Of a stretch of 64,000 nt of DNA, positions 51,631-62,620 are shown in pieces. A program made the translations under genes and the position numbers. Under the pieces are notes generated by a model, which saw only the letters and a list, made by a program, of their open reading frames with translations, was not told where the DNA came from and did not search any database. This stretch comes from Ariolimax columbianus (Eukaryota; Mollusca; Gastropoda; Stylommatophora; Arionidae). How positions within the stretch are numbered: position 1 is the stretch's first letter; each line of letters starts with the position of its first letter. Location: contig JAVGWX010000011.1 in NCBI GenBank assembly GCA_036924085.1, positions 34,966,386 through 35,030,385 on the forward strand, given 5' to 3'.

Positions 51631-52350
51631 CCTATTGTGCAGATATCTCTGAAAGACAACTCTTGGATTACACACGTTTCTGAGGCAATAGAAATGACTA
51701 AACATGTGTACCAATAAAACATAATGCACATAAAAAACATAAATGCACCAACTATTTCACCATGTGAGAAATTTTATTTTCCGTGTTGTGAGCCTAACTG
51801 CATGCAATATTAAGCAGACCCAATATCACTGCATTTCAGACAGTTCTATAAGTGCTCAGTGTTTTCCAGCAGATGGTAAAGGGTGCATCTGTTGATGGTT
51901 GCAGTAGCTTGCGGACTCTGCTGGTTCTCAAGCACTCCTCCCTGATCATCTGAGAACTTATCAATTGCTGCAATAGTGGACATGAAGTGACTTTATTATG
52001 TTCTTATCTTAGATGTAATATCCCCATTATGTCTACAATCCTGCCTCCTTTCAGAGATTCTCAAAAGATGGGTCCATAACAACAGTGTACGGTCTGAAAG
52101 AACTGCAATAACTAGAATCTATATAACAATAGTCTCCCTATTTGATGTTTTGACTGATAGAATATTCACACATCTATAAAAACACAATCAAAATACTTCT
52201 TGCTCACACTGCAAGCCATGGTATAGGTCAACTACAACATTCTGAAAATAAGTAAACTCACAGATTTCATGGGTATAATGGCATGCTAAATGAAATTTAA
52301 GATAAATAATGTATGTTAACAACAATATAAAATTCAGTGTTAGGGTTGAA
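51631..52350. other. Unassigned
   Basis: No recognised gene or repeat. Confidence 0.4.
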
Positions 52351-52351
52351 C

Positions 52352-52650
52352 ATGCAGCAGTAAATGAGCTGACAGCAGCCAGAGACTCATAGCTGACTGC
52401 TTGCATCAGGGTCAGTGAACCATAACTGACCAAGACTCTATTCTGCCTCCAAGTGGTAGCCCTGGAAACAGACTGCAACCAAGGAGCCTGACTAAGAGAT
52501 AGGAATCGAAGAGTGAAGGCAAACTCGATCCCAAAAATGGAGCGCTGAAATAGGATGTGTCGGACTGAATGCACAAATATCGCAGCCTCAATGCAAACTA
52601 TGACACAGCGGCCACAAACGTTTTTTTCAGGAGGGATGCCAAAGAAGAAG
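52352..52650 (+). mobile_element. SINE family S1, full-length
   Basis: GAGCTGACAGCAGCCAGAG, CTCATAGCTGACTGCTTGC, CCTCCAAGTGGTAGCCCTGG, core TAGGATGTGTCGGACTGAAT, CACAAATATCGCAGCC and a TTTTTTTCAGGAGGGATGCC end. Confidence 0.8.
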
Positions 52651-52829
52651 AAAATTCAGTTTTCATTCAATTTTTTCATAAGCTGACATTCCTGAAACAT
52701 TCTATTTAAACAAATTTTAGTACTTTACTTTACTTTACTGACATTAGTAGTACTTTAAATGACTGCAGACATTTCTCATTCACTCATGTGATAATAAATT
52801 TTAATGAACACACTCACCAAGTTATCACC

Positions 52830-53050
52830 TCACTTCCATGCAGTTCTCCCTGATAAAAAAGGCTGTTTTATAGCCGTCTGGTTAACGATGTGAGGATCAA
52901 CGTTATCCCCATAATAATGATCGACAAGCAGATGAAGCCAAGTATAGTGCAACAGCTGGGAGGACCCCGGTCCATCAGCACACGTGGGATGTGAAGAAAG
53001 CTACTGAAGCCCATCAGTTAACGTCCTTTTCAGGGTACACAGATGAGTAA
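52830..53050 (+). mobile_element. SINE family S4
   Basis: CTCACTTCCATGCAGTTCTC, GGCTGTTTTATAGCCGTCTG, CAGATGAAGCCAAGTATAGT and CCTTTTCAGGGTACACAG. Confidence 0.75.
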
Positions 53051-53109
53051 ATGTACTTATTTGTGGGCAAACAATAACAATGACCCAATTACATACATAA
53101 TTTCTTTCG

Positions 53110-53525
53110 ATATTCCTCTATGCCCGTAAAACATGGGATATTACAGTAGACCTCCAGAGAAGAATCTAGGCCACGGAGATGACATGTTTTAGAAGACTCC
53201 TAAATTTCGCCTTCAAAGACCGTACCACAAATGATGAAGAATCGAGAGTGCAAGTGGACTGTATGATGCCCTCCTCACAACAATCATAGGGTGAAAGATG
53301 ACTTGGTATGTCTCTGGGTACAAAGGTTTCTACAGGACACAGTACAAGACAAGCGAAGGTGGGGGCGTCCAAGAAAACAATTGGAAGACAACATCTATGA
53401 ATATACTAACTTATGACCCGAGGAGGCACAAAAAGCAACCGCAGACAGAGAGGGATGGTGCTGGATTATGGAGGTGTCAGCAGGGATAACCCTGTGATCT
53501 CAATAGGGCACGGGATGAATTGAAC
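53110..53525 (+). pseudogene. RTE-type LINE C-terminal fragment
   Basis: Frames give QDKRRWGRPRKQLEDNIYEY and ATADREGWCWIMEV, the GRPxxRWxDNI ... DRExW motif at the end of many LINE ORFs. Frameshifted. Confidence 0.6.
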
Positions 53526-53604
53526 TGAATTACATACTAAACAATTGAGTAGTGTCATATCAACATTTAATCATTTATTATGGTCATATCAATGTGCTGA
53601 ACTC

Positions 53605-53830
53605 AGCCTAGGGGGCTCAGTGGTCTTGAGGTAAGATGTCCGTATCGGGTGCTGGTAGTCGCGGGTTCGAGACGGACAAAATTCAAGTTAAAAATCTACC
53701 CAGATTATTTATACCTTCCCTCAGGCCTAGTAATCCGTAGGAAGTACTAAAATACCTACTACGCATAGCCGAAGGCTTCAGCTACCTGGCAACTGACATT
53801 ATTCCAAGAACACAGTGTTATAGTTGATTC
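53605..53830 (+). mobile_element. SINE family S5, diverged copy with tRNA-like head
   Basis: GGGGCTCAGTGGTCTTGAGG (A-box region), GCGGGTTCGAGACGGAC (B-box region), then AAAATTCAAGTTAAAAATCT as in the 37,385 copy, then divergence. Confidence 0.6.
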
Positions 53831-54429
53831 TGTGTTAACTTTAACAATATAAGTAAATGTACCACAGCCACATAGCCAGCCCTGCTTGTGACTTGGTCCA
53901 AGACTCATACGCGTGTATACATACACATTTCAAGATATTGCACACTACACAATAATAAATAACAGCCCCATATACGTTACATGAATCAAAGAGTGAATCA
54001 CACATTTTCCCAGGGAAAATATTACAAATCATGACAACTCTATCATTCTGTGAATCCAGGGGAGGGAAGGAAAGGCAAAGCTCACCGCATCATACTATGT
54101 TGGCATAGACAATGACTAAAGAGGTTTGTGTATAGATCTGCAGAACTATCCACTGCTAGAGTATATAAATACTCTGGTGGCAACTTTCTGCATGGAAACC
54201 AGCTACACTAGTGACCACATGATCCTAGTGGAGAACAAGTATTAATTTAGACAAGCTTTTTGTTTTTAAGGTTCACTCCTATAATGGATCCTGGACAGGT
54301 CATTTGAGGATCTGTCAACATTTGATACATTAACAGGTCGCACAATGAAGACACAATGCATGCTGAACAGTTTCTGTTCTTGTAAGGAAATGCAGCTTGG
54401 AACTGATTCCGTCAAAAACGTTAATTCGT
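53831..54429. other. Unassigned
   Basis: No recognised feature. Confidence 0.35.
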
Positions 54430-55200
54430 ACATCTAATTGGGCCAAGAAATTACTAACTCCCATGACTTGCATAAAGAGATCTCTCGAAGGTTAGCTGTG
54501 GTGTGGATCAGCTTCAACCGCATCAAGACAGTACTTCAACAGATGAAAAACAACAAAGTGAGAGCTCACACCTTCAACAGCCTGATCATTCCCGCCATGG
54601 TGTATGATTGCGAGGTGTGGAACTTACAAAAAAGTGACATGGCATGGCTCCAAGTTACTTAACGAGTGATGAAGCGTAGAACACTGTCATTTTCAATATG
54701 AGACCGCATACCACCATGGGGAGTAAAACCTGCTTCAATCAGATAGGTGGTACCGACGAATGCCCGTGCGGTACTGGTAAAATGACCGCTGAACATCTGC
54801 TGCAGAACTGCCCGACATATGAGGATCAGAGAGAGCAGATGTGGCCATCACCAGTGGAACTGCAAGACAAGCTCTATGGCAGCGGCGACAGCCTCAGGAT
54901 GACCGAAAAAATAATTGTTACTGTCTGACTGCGTACGAAGAAGAAGAAGAAGAAACCTGCTTCAATCACATTGCAGATATGGTGTTGTTAAGAAAGTACA
55001 GGTGTCAGGCCACGTGGTAAGCATGCCTGACAATAGATGGACACGTAAAGTGACGTCATGGTGGCCCTACACTTATCGTCACCCCAGACGTCCACCAATG
55101 AGATGGAGAGATGGCCTTCGACAGGACCGTAGTCCGGCATGATACTTAACGGCAAAGGACAGAGATGAGTTTAGATGACATTTGACTACCTGGCATAGAG
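54430..55200 (+). pseudogene. RTE-type LINE 3' fragment carrying a nested LINE-A end
   Basis: Before the nest: LHKEISRRLAVVWISFNRIK and SLIIPAMVYDCEVWNLQKSD (the RT-thumb to C-terminal boundary). After it: VQVSGHVVSMPDNRWTRKVT and HPRRPPMRWRDGL. Together this is the usual order RRxxxxW ... YGCExW ... GHVxRMxDxRW ... GRPPxRWxD. Confidence 0.7.
54742..54952 (+). mobile_element. LINE-A 3' end, 5'-truncated, with 16-bp TSD
   Basis: AAACCTGCTTCAATCA flanks it at 54,726-54,741 and 54,953-54,968. The insert reads [20 protein letters not shown] and [20 protein letters not shown], then GAAGAAGAAGAAG. It shows LINE-A machinery was active on 5'-truncated products too. Confidence 0.95.
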
Positions 55201-55505
55201 CACAAAATGTGCCTGAGTGAACACCAGAATTACAGTAACAGGTCGCACTAGTAGATTTCGAGGCCTTCCTAGCAATACCTGGCTAAAACAGATGGCCACC
55301 TCCCCAACAGAACTGCAGGCCGTCTAGGACACGACCATCAGACATGGTCACTCGACGTGAAGGGCCATGGCCTTAGCGTACTATTGATTTATTGACTAAC
55401 AGATGCTTTGTACCAAATTTCAGCTCTGTAGTGTGACCTGTTAATTCCTTACAGTCAAACCTAATTTTCAAGATGGTAGTCTTAATTTCCAATACAAGAA
55501 CAGTT
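55201..55505. other. Unassigned
   Basis: No recognised feature. Confidence 0.35.
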
Positions 55506-55755
55506 TTTTTTTGTACGTTCGCCTTATTTTCTCTATTCCCTAAGCCGGTGTGCGTTGCACTGCAGTTTTTATTTTGCGCCTGTTGGCCTAGTGCATCTGA
55601 CTTCGGCATGCATTTTATGTAAGGGTTTGTTTCCTCCTGCATTTTCTAAGGGCTTACTTCCCTGGGGAAACGGCTGGTGCTGTGATGGGGATCGAACCCA
55701 GCACCTTTGAGATGTGAGCCGTGTCACTTAACCACTAGCCCATGCTGTCCCCTAC
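55506..55755 (-). mobile_element. SINE family S3, full-length with tRNA-like head
   Basis: On the - strand: GGGGACAGCATGGGCTAGTG and GTTAAGTGAC (A-box region), GCTGGGTTCGATCCCCATC (B box), AAGTCAGATGCACTAGGCC and a GTGCAACGCACACC tail. Confidence 0.8.
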
Positions 55756-57029
55756 AAGAACAGTAATTTTATGTGTTTCATGGTTAACACACACACAAAA
55801 AGTCATTGAAACTAAAATTCCTTTTTTTAAATTGAAAGATACAGCTTTTGTATCTAATTAAAACTGAGCTAAATAAGAAGAAATGGTTGATATGTTGCGA
55901 CTTCAGATAAATCGGACTGTAAGTGGTGCTACTTTAGTTTAACAGCAATGAACAATTTGGACTGTAAAAAGTTAATCTATCAAGTTTTGACTCCTGTAGT
56001 CCCAAGACAAAAAAAAGCCTTAGTATAAATACGAGCTTGTATAGAAAAATGTAGTTCTTGAATGTTTACTTGTTACATGTTCTGATGAGCATCCTAGAAC
56101 TTCTGCCATTAATAGTGTTTTCTCTGTTTCATGGCACGTTAGTCCTCTTCCTTTGCACTCCAGATAAAATGATAAGTAATGGATATTTAAAAAGTTAGTA
56201 AATAAATCTGTATACTACTGTCATTTTATACAACAAGTCAATGAGTATTGCACATGAAATGAGGACCAGTTATTAATGACCACAACAAATTTGATGAAAA
56301 GGGACCAGCATTATGTGTTCATTTTAAAATAAAACATGCATTTCAATTCAAAGTGACATTGACAAAATATTACCAATTTCTGCACCAATCTACCTATTGT
56401 GTCGTCAGTTAAATTATTAGAAGAGCACTGTGAAAGTGGGTAGCAGAAAACAGTACTTAATGTTAATTCTGTGAAAAAAGATTTCCGCAAATTTTAACTG
56501 TTTTATAAATTAGCGGTGAAGGTCATTTCCACCGTGCGGCTCACTAGGCCTGAGAGAGGTGTTGTAACAACACATACAAACCGCCTTGAGGTCCCTGCCG
56601 GCTACTAACCCGAGACCAGATACTCTGGGAAAAGGCAGCAGAGGGTGAATTACTGACGTGCGAGTCCATCTTTGGCCTCTGTGAATATATCATAGTCACA
56701 TCAAAGTGAATTATTCTGTCTGCAAACAGGGTGAAGGGCGCCATTTTCGTTGGGTTCATCCATATTACCCCAAGCTAAACCCTGTTCGATACTGCCCCAT
56801 TTTCTACTTCCAATACGCTATCAGACATCTGGGTAAAAGTGAATTTTGTTACCCCAAGCTAAAATCTGTTTTATACTGCTTCATTTTCTGCTTCCAATAT
56901 GCTATCAGACATCTGAGTAAAAGTGATTTTTGTTCTTGAACACACACTGTTTTTTTATCAACATCACAGTTTTCAAAAGGATAGTTCTGATAGTTCCACT
57001 TAATTTTCTTCTTGTGTGACTCCAGTCTG
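55756..57029. other. Unassigned, with a short diverged duplication
   Basis: Two related segments, near 56,763-56,840 and 56,850-56,935 (ACCCCAAGCTAAA, TTTTCTGCTTCCAATATGC), form an 85-bp tandem pair. Otherwise nothing is recognised. It may include part of the Ser/Pro-rich gene's 3' flank. Confidence 0.45.
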
Positions 57030-57540
57030 GAGCAGAAACTTGGAGAATGACAAGGGCAACACAGAGGACATTTCAGCCGTACATGAATAATTGTCTTTTG
57101 AGGATAATGGGTATAGGTTGGCAAGATATTGTCACTGGAGCTACGGAGTTCATGCTTTGTGCGATGCTCTCGACAGATGAGGTACCCATCTGTCGAGAGA
57201 GACCAAGCTAAAATGGGGAAAAAAACCAGAGGCAATGAAGTCGAGCCCCCGCTTAAAGTTAAAGATATTGTCAGGAATGAAGACCTGTTGGAAAAGAGCT
57301 AATAGCAACCAGTGGAGTAATAAATCAAACATAGAAAATGGGGTTGGACAGGACACACAAGGAAAGCACCATCAAATGTGGCCAGACATGCCCTGACATG
57401 GAATTCACGGGGTAGAGGAAGAGAGGTATACCAAGAAACACCTGGCGAAGAGACTCTGAAAATTATCTGGAAAGAGGCAGAAACATCAATTTCAGACCAA
57501 ACTTGCTGGAAGAAGGTTGTCAATGGCATATTTTTTTATG
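57030..57540 (+). pseudogene. LINE C-terminal fragment
   Basis: One frame gives FQPYMNNCLLRIMGIGWQDI; another gives KWGWTGHTRKAPSNVARHAL and TWNSRGRGR, matching the RRWxWIGHTLRKPxxNIxRQALTWNxQG motif of invertebrate LINEs. Confidence 0.65.
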
Positions 57541-57655
57541 GCGTTCTTCTTATTTCTCTATTTCCCAAGGTGGTGTGCGTTGCACTGTGGTGTTTATTTT
57601 GCGCCTGTCGGCCCAGTGCATCCGACTTCAGCATGCATTTTATGTAAGGGTCTGC
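57540..57655 (-). mobile_element. SINE family S3, 3' half
   Basis: Reverse orientation: TATTTCTCTATTTCCCAAGG, TGTGCGTTGCACTGTGG, TTATTTTGCGCCTGTCGGCC, CAGTGCATCCGACTTCAGC. Confidence 0.75.
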
Positions 57656-57764
57656 ATATGGAAGCTTTGGAAATTAACTGCAGTGGTAGCTCCATGCTAC
57701 CATTGAAACCAAAATAAAGACAATGACACATCCATCAAATACTTTTAAAATCAAGGTTGCAAAA

Positions 57765-58085
57765 ATAAAAGGGGAGAGGAGACTAAGGTCTGATCCAGCA
57801 TAAACATACTGACATGTTAATCAGGTCAAATTCACTCTTGACCAAGACCCTCGCCTCACTTCCAGGCAGTTCTCCCTGGAAACGGGCTGTTTTGGTGGCA
57901 GCCTGGCTAACAATGCGGGTGGATCAACATGATCCCCGTAGTAGTGAGCAATTTGCAGATAAAGTCAAGCATAGCACAAATGCTTGGAGGGCCCCAGCCC
58001 ACCTTCATCGGGATGCGAGGAAAGAAACTGCAGCCCGCCCCTTGATGCCCTTTTCAGGGCCCACAAAAAAGTAATCTTACTCATT
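57765..58085 (+). mobile_element. SINE family S4
   Basis: GAGGAGACTAAGGTCTG, CCTCGCCTCACTTCCAGGC, GAAACGGGCTGTTTTGGTGG, AAAGTCAAGCATAGCAC, GCCCTTTTCAGGGCCCAC. It lies antisense in the probable 3' UTR of the Ser/Pro-rich gene. Confidence 0.75.
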
Positions 58086-58231
58086 GTAGGCATTCAAGAA
58101 CAAATAGAAACATCATTTCCAAAACATATCTACAGTAGAATCTACTATCAACACTGCTATATCTCTATAATTATGGGGTGTAACCATTGCAAATAACATG
58201 TTTTTAAAATAACTTTTACACCTCAAGCACA

Positions 58232-61090
58232 TTATACAGCATCTGGCACGTCTTCATCTGCGTAGTATAATGAATTCAGAGACTCGCTCTTTTCCTCGTC
58301 TCTCAGCAAAGATGAGCTCTCATTGGCGCTCAATGAATCAGAGGAGTCGCATCTTGCCACATATACATTGCTTGGGATGGAGCTAAGTGGATGGTGTGAC
58401 GGGCTGTCATCTGATCTTTGAGAGTGGTAACTGTGACTGCTGGAGTCTCCTAGCCCTCGTGTGTCACTGGAGCTTGAGAACATGGTTTCACTATGAGTTG
58501 AGCCGGGACTGCTGGCACCCGACAGGGAGAATGGAGAGAGAGTGGCCTGGCTTGAGGGTGAGGAGGGACTATATCCTAGGCCTTGGAGAGGGACAGATGG
58601 GGTGTACATGTGTTGGGGAGGTGAAGGATAATTGTAGCAGCCTGCTGGAGAGGTCAGAGCTTCTGTAACAAACTTTGAAGATAATTGGGTGCATATAGGA
58701 GAGGTGAAGCTTTTGGCATGGACTGGTCCTGTATCGCCAGTCATAGCTGGTGACTGAGCATAGCTCTGAGGTCCTCCACTTTTTGAAGCACTGCTAGGAG
58801 TGCCAGTACCACCACCACTTCCAGTGCTTGGTTTCTTCTCAAATCTGATCACCAGATTATGTACTCCAGATTCTGGGTTTGTTAATGGGCTCTTTGATTT
58901 CATTGGCTCTCTTTTCGGTGGGTGAGGTGGCAGCTTTGAGGATATGGTTGTGGATGTTCTACTGCTGGATGATGTGGTAGCCAGATTATCTTCTCTCAAA
59001 TTTAAACTTGTGGGTTTTGGAGGGGCGACTGGCGGACGAGGGCTCTTAGTGATAATAATAGGTTTATGGGTGAACATATCAAGAGCTTTTGGTTGTCCTT
59101 GAGAGCCATGGGGTGGCTTGTCAGCAGGATGAGGGATCTTGGAGGAATTGGGGGAGTAAAGAGGGTTTGCAGAGTTGCCAGGGCGATCAAGCTGACTTGT
59201 TGAGCTCTCCATCTTGGGTGAAGGTGGTCGACCATACTTGGTGACATTAAATGCACCTTGTGCTGGCGATGCTACTGGGGATGTTCCAGATGAACCTCTG
59301 TTCTTATCAACCAAGCTGTATGAACTAGTGCCCCTACCTTTACTGGGAAAGTTGGCTGGTTGTATTTTACTTTGGTCAGGTGATGAGAGTTGAGTTCGTG
59401 GTTGTAGAGGTGGTCTTGTGGGGCTGTGATCAGGAGACAGTGCCCCATAGTTCTTGATGGGCACATGAGTTGGAGAAGAGAGGATCGAACTCTGAGAACT
59501 AGTGGTAGAACTGTATGTTGGCTTATTCCTAGAATCACTTGATGAACTAAATGATGGCTTTCTTACGGGAGAGCCATGGGAAGATGAGCTAAAAGATGTA
59601 TTTCGTCCGAGTGTATCTTGTGGTGAGATGTAGCCAGTTCTGTGGCTCGGGGAGTTTCGGTAGCTGAAGAAAAGTTTGTGGGTAGGAGAGTCTGCTGTGG
59701 AGGATGAGGAGTACGATACTTTACGTGTGGGAGAAGTATGAGATGAGCTGAATGAAGGTTTTCTCACAGGAGAATCATTTGGGGAAGAGCTGAAGGATGT
59801 GATGTGACTTGGGGATGTATGAGATGAAGAACCACTATCAGAGGGTTTATGTCCAGGAGAACCCATTGGGGACAGCAGGGTAGGAGATGAAGGCTGAGGT
59901 GACAAGACCACTTGTTCATTCTGACTAGGTGTTTTTGCCAAGGGGATTTTAGGTACATGTGACTGTACAAGTCGAGTTGGTGATAGAAGAGCTGGTGTTG
60001 TGGATGGGTACTGGGGCTTTTGGCTTGACTGAAAAATAAATGGATCGACCTTAGCTCCATCCAAATCTACATTTTTGTTTCCCTTGAGAGCATGATTACT
60101 GGCATCCTGCTGAGATTTTAGTGTCACCTTGTCTGCAGCTGAGAGGTAGGTGTGGCTCAGCTTGGCACCAGATGTTTCAGCAATGATGGGTGACTGTACT
60201 GGAGAGTTATAGGCTTTGATTTGATCCAGAGCAGACAAAGGCAATCGAGGGGCGGTTTCCCTCTGATCGAAGGACAGAGATGTTAAAGGTTTCTTTTCAT
60301 CGTCATTTCCTGGTGAGACCAGACCAGTTTTCCTCATATGTCCATGAGGAATCCTGACGGCTGTCCTACGAGTTGGTGTCTCTGGTACAGAACCACTGAG
60401 GCCAATGCTGGAAGATGTAATGAGCAGAGGACCAGGAGGAGATTTCTGTTTAATCCAGTCAGAACCAGGTCTATTCTCCTCTTTAGTTGGGGGGCTGAAG
60501 CCTTCTGCAAAAGGGGAGACCACTGTGTCAAGGGAGGAAAACGAAATGGAGCTGTCAGCAGTGGACTTGGAATCTTGTCTTCCGTCATCCTGAAACACGG
60601 GACTCAGTACACCATGCAGTCTGCTGGATGATTCATATACTTTCTGTTTTGCCGAGTCAGAGCTCTGTCTTCTCTTGGTCAATACATCAGATTTCAGTTT
60701 TTGTTCTTCACTCAAAGTCAGTCTTTGCCACAAATATTTCTCTGTAATAGCTCTGCCATTATCAAAATCTGTTGAGCCCCGACGGCCAATGGGGGACATC
60801 GGCCCTGCTTCAAGTGGGCTGTGAGCTGAAATCCTTTTGCTGTGGTTATCTTCTTTCCTTGCAATTTCCTCATTTTCCCCTCGATCTTTAGGGCATTTCT
60901 TGCGACGGAAGCTTGGGCGTGGACTGATGGAAGGGCTCACAGAAGGAGATCGAGAATGTACAATACGTCCACCCTGTCTGTGTATCCTGCCAGTCCGCAT
61001 TGATGCTGCAGTCTTGTCCCTCTGTCGAGGAGGCGACTCTGAAGGTTCATCATGTGATTTTGAGCGCTGCAAGAAGCGAGCACGAGCAGA
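58232..61090 (-). CDS. Last coding exon of a Ser/Pro-rich, mostly disordered protein
   Basis: One open frame of about 952 codons ends in TAA at 58,232-58,234. The 5' limit is set by an acceptor, TATTTGCAG, followed by TCTGCTCG in frame (phase 0); no ATG-led start fits, so upstream exons lie beyond the window. The N-terminal 100 residues are basic (ARARFLQRSKSHDEPS, RSPSVSPSISPRPSFRRKK). Most of the rest is low-complexity Ser/Pro. A middle region (roughly residues 425-540) repeats an SPxRKxSFSSS-type phrase, a likely target for proline-directed kinases. RPPVAPPKPTSL resembles an SH3-binding site. The C-terminus ESLNSLYYADEDVPDAV is acidic and ordered-looking. No catalytic domain is seen. I do not recognise the family. 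Its long ORF in this repeat-rich DNA and its splice signal support a real exon. Confidence 0.75.
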   Translation of the reverse strand, partial: SARARFLQRSKSHDEPSESPPRQRDKTAASMRTGRIHRQGGRIVHSRSPSVSPSISPRPSFRRKKCPKDRGENEEIARKEDNHSKRISAHSPLEAGPMSPIGRRGSTDFDNGRAITEKYLWQRLTLSEEQKLKSDVLTKRRQSSDSAKQKVYESSSRLHGVLSPVFQDDGRQDSKSTADSSISFSSLDTVVSPFAEGFSPPTKEENRPGSDWIKQKSPPGPLLITSSSIGLSGSVPETPTRRTAVRIPHGHMRKTGLVSPGNDDEKKPLTSLSFDQRETAPRLPLSALDQIKAYNSPVQSPIIAETSGAKLSHTYLSAADKVTLKSQQDASNHALKGNKNVDLDGAKVDPFIFQSSQKPQYPSTTPALLSPTRLVQSHVPKIPLAKTPSQNEQVVLSPQPSSPTLLSPMGSPGHKPSDSGSSSHTSPSHITSFSSSPNDSPVRKPSFSSSHTSPTRKVSYSSSSTADSPTHKLFFSYRNSPSHRTGYISPQDTLGRNTSFSSSSHGSPVRKPSFSSSSDSRNKPTYSSTTSSQSSILSSPTHVPIKNYGALSPDHSPTRPPLQPRTQLSSPDQSKIQPANFPSKGRGTSSYSLVDKNRGSSGTSPVASPAQGAFNVTKYGRPPSPKMESSTSQLDRPGNSANPLYSPNSSKIPHPADKPPHGSQGQPKALDMFTHKPIIITKSPRPPVAPPKPTSLNLREDNLATTSSSSRTSTTISSKLPPHPPKREPMKSKSPLTNPESGVHNLVIRFEKKPSTGSGGGTGTPSSASKSGGPQSYAQSPAMTGDTGPVHAKSFTSPICTQLSSKFVTEALTSPAGCYNYPSPPQHMYTPSVPLQGLGYSPSSPSSQATLSPFSLSGASSPGSTHSETMFSSSSDTRGLGDSSSHSYHSQRSDDSPSHHPLSSIPSNVYVARCDSSDSLSANESSSLLRDEEKSESLNSLYYADEDVPDAV

Positions 61091-61829
61091 CTGCAAATAC
61101 GACGATCATTGGGAAAGGAAGGGGGGAAAAGAAATAAAAAGGGAAAATGTAGAAAAAGTGCAACAAAATCAAGTTAAGCAAAGCAGCAAACCAATATTTT
61201 TGTTAAAAATGATCCTTTACTTCGTAAAAACAAACTGCAAAGTTGAGAAATAAGGTATAGTAAAACAAAACTATTACAAATGAAATGTATAATAACTTCA
61301 AACTCAGTTAAATAAGTATTTAGATAGGACAAAATTTAAAATCAGGTACTTTCAATTGAGTATGAATCACAATGTATTTTCTGGTCAATTTGAGTGATGA
61401 AAATAACAAAACATGGTGAAAAGAACTCAAACGGGAAAATTTGGCATTAAACAAATGTGTTGAAGCATGAGAAAAGTATAAAATATAAGCGTGCACATAC
61501 ACTCATAGGTGGATGCAGACACAACTGACAGGAGCAACACCATGATACATATAATGATGTTATTACTTTTACATTCACCTTCTAATTGAGTTCAGAGCTC
61601 TATATGCACCAGAGTGGTACCGATGTTGATAGGAATAGAACTATTGTAACCTTCCTGCATAGGGCTAACAACCTCATCATGTTCTTATTGCTAACTAGGT
61701 CTGCCAAGCTCTTTGCTCTTTCGCGTAAATTCCAAATGAAAGAATGTGCAGGTGTTTTGTAGCTAGTGACTGGATCTGTATGAGATGTTGGTGATAAACT
61801 TTGTCATGTAAAACTATTGCAATTGATGG
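61091..61829 (-). other. Intron upstream of the Ser/Pro-rich exon
   Basis: AT-rich with no recognised exon or repeat. The polypyrimidine tract before the acceptor is CCCTTCCTTTCCC. Confidence 0.5.
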
Positions 61830-62155
61830 GGAGGAAGACTAACGTCTGGTCAAACATGTTAGTCAGGGTCAGGCAAAATATACTGGCCAAGACCCTAACA
61901 TTGGCTTCCTTGTAGCTCTCCCTGGGAACGAGCTGTTCTCATGGCAGCCTGGTTAACGAGGTGAGGATGAAGTAATCATTGTAGTAGTGAGCGACACGCA
62001 GATGAAGCCAAGCATAGCAAAACCGCCTGGAGGACCCAGGTCTACCTTCATCAGCACGCTCGGGATGTGAGGAAAGCTACTGCAACCCGCCACTTAACAT
62101 CCTTTTCAGGGTGCACAAAAAGAGTAAACCTACTCATTGTGGGCATTCAACAACA
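61830..62155 (+). mobile_element. SINE family S4, longest copy
   Basis: GGAGGAAGACTAACGTCTGG, GTTAGTCAGGGTCAGGCAAA, GGCAGCCTGGTTAACGAGGT, GCAGATGAAGCCAAGCATAG, ACATCCTTTTCAGGGTGCAC, and an end with CATTGTGGGCATTCAACAAC. Confidence 0.8.
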
Positions 62156-62620
62156 ACATTGCAATTGATGCCACCACAGCAAATGTTTGGATACAGGCTT
62201 CCTGTAAAGAGCCAGACTGTGACCCTACACTTCACTTGAAGAGAAAAGGTGAAATATCTCAAATATCATCATCTTCATCATATGGTCCAATATTTAAAGC
62301 TATTTTATTGGGGGAAATGATGTATAAAGGAATTTAATTGTTGGTTAGCTAATAGGAACTAAACAAAAAATGTGAATTTTCTCATAAAACAAAAAAACTT
62401 TTTTTTTTTTTTTGTGATGGGGGAGGAGAAAGGGGGGCATGGCTCCCTTTCCCCAAACAAAGGACTTATCCTGAATATGCCATTGAATACCCATCTACGT
62501 CTTCTTAAAATTGTAATTAACTAAATTAAAAACTAAGCTGCAGTATCACTTAATTTTCTTTCTTTTTCACCCTCTGTTGAGAATATAAATTAAGCTGTAG
62601 ATTCCTTAATTGTTAACATA
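62156..62620. other. Unassigned, with a poly-T run
   Basis: T-run at about 62,399-62,414. Nothing else is recognised. Confidence 0.45.
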
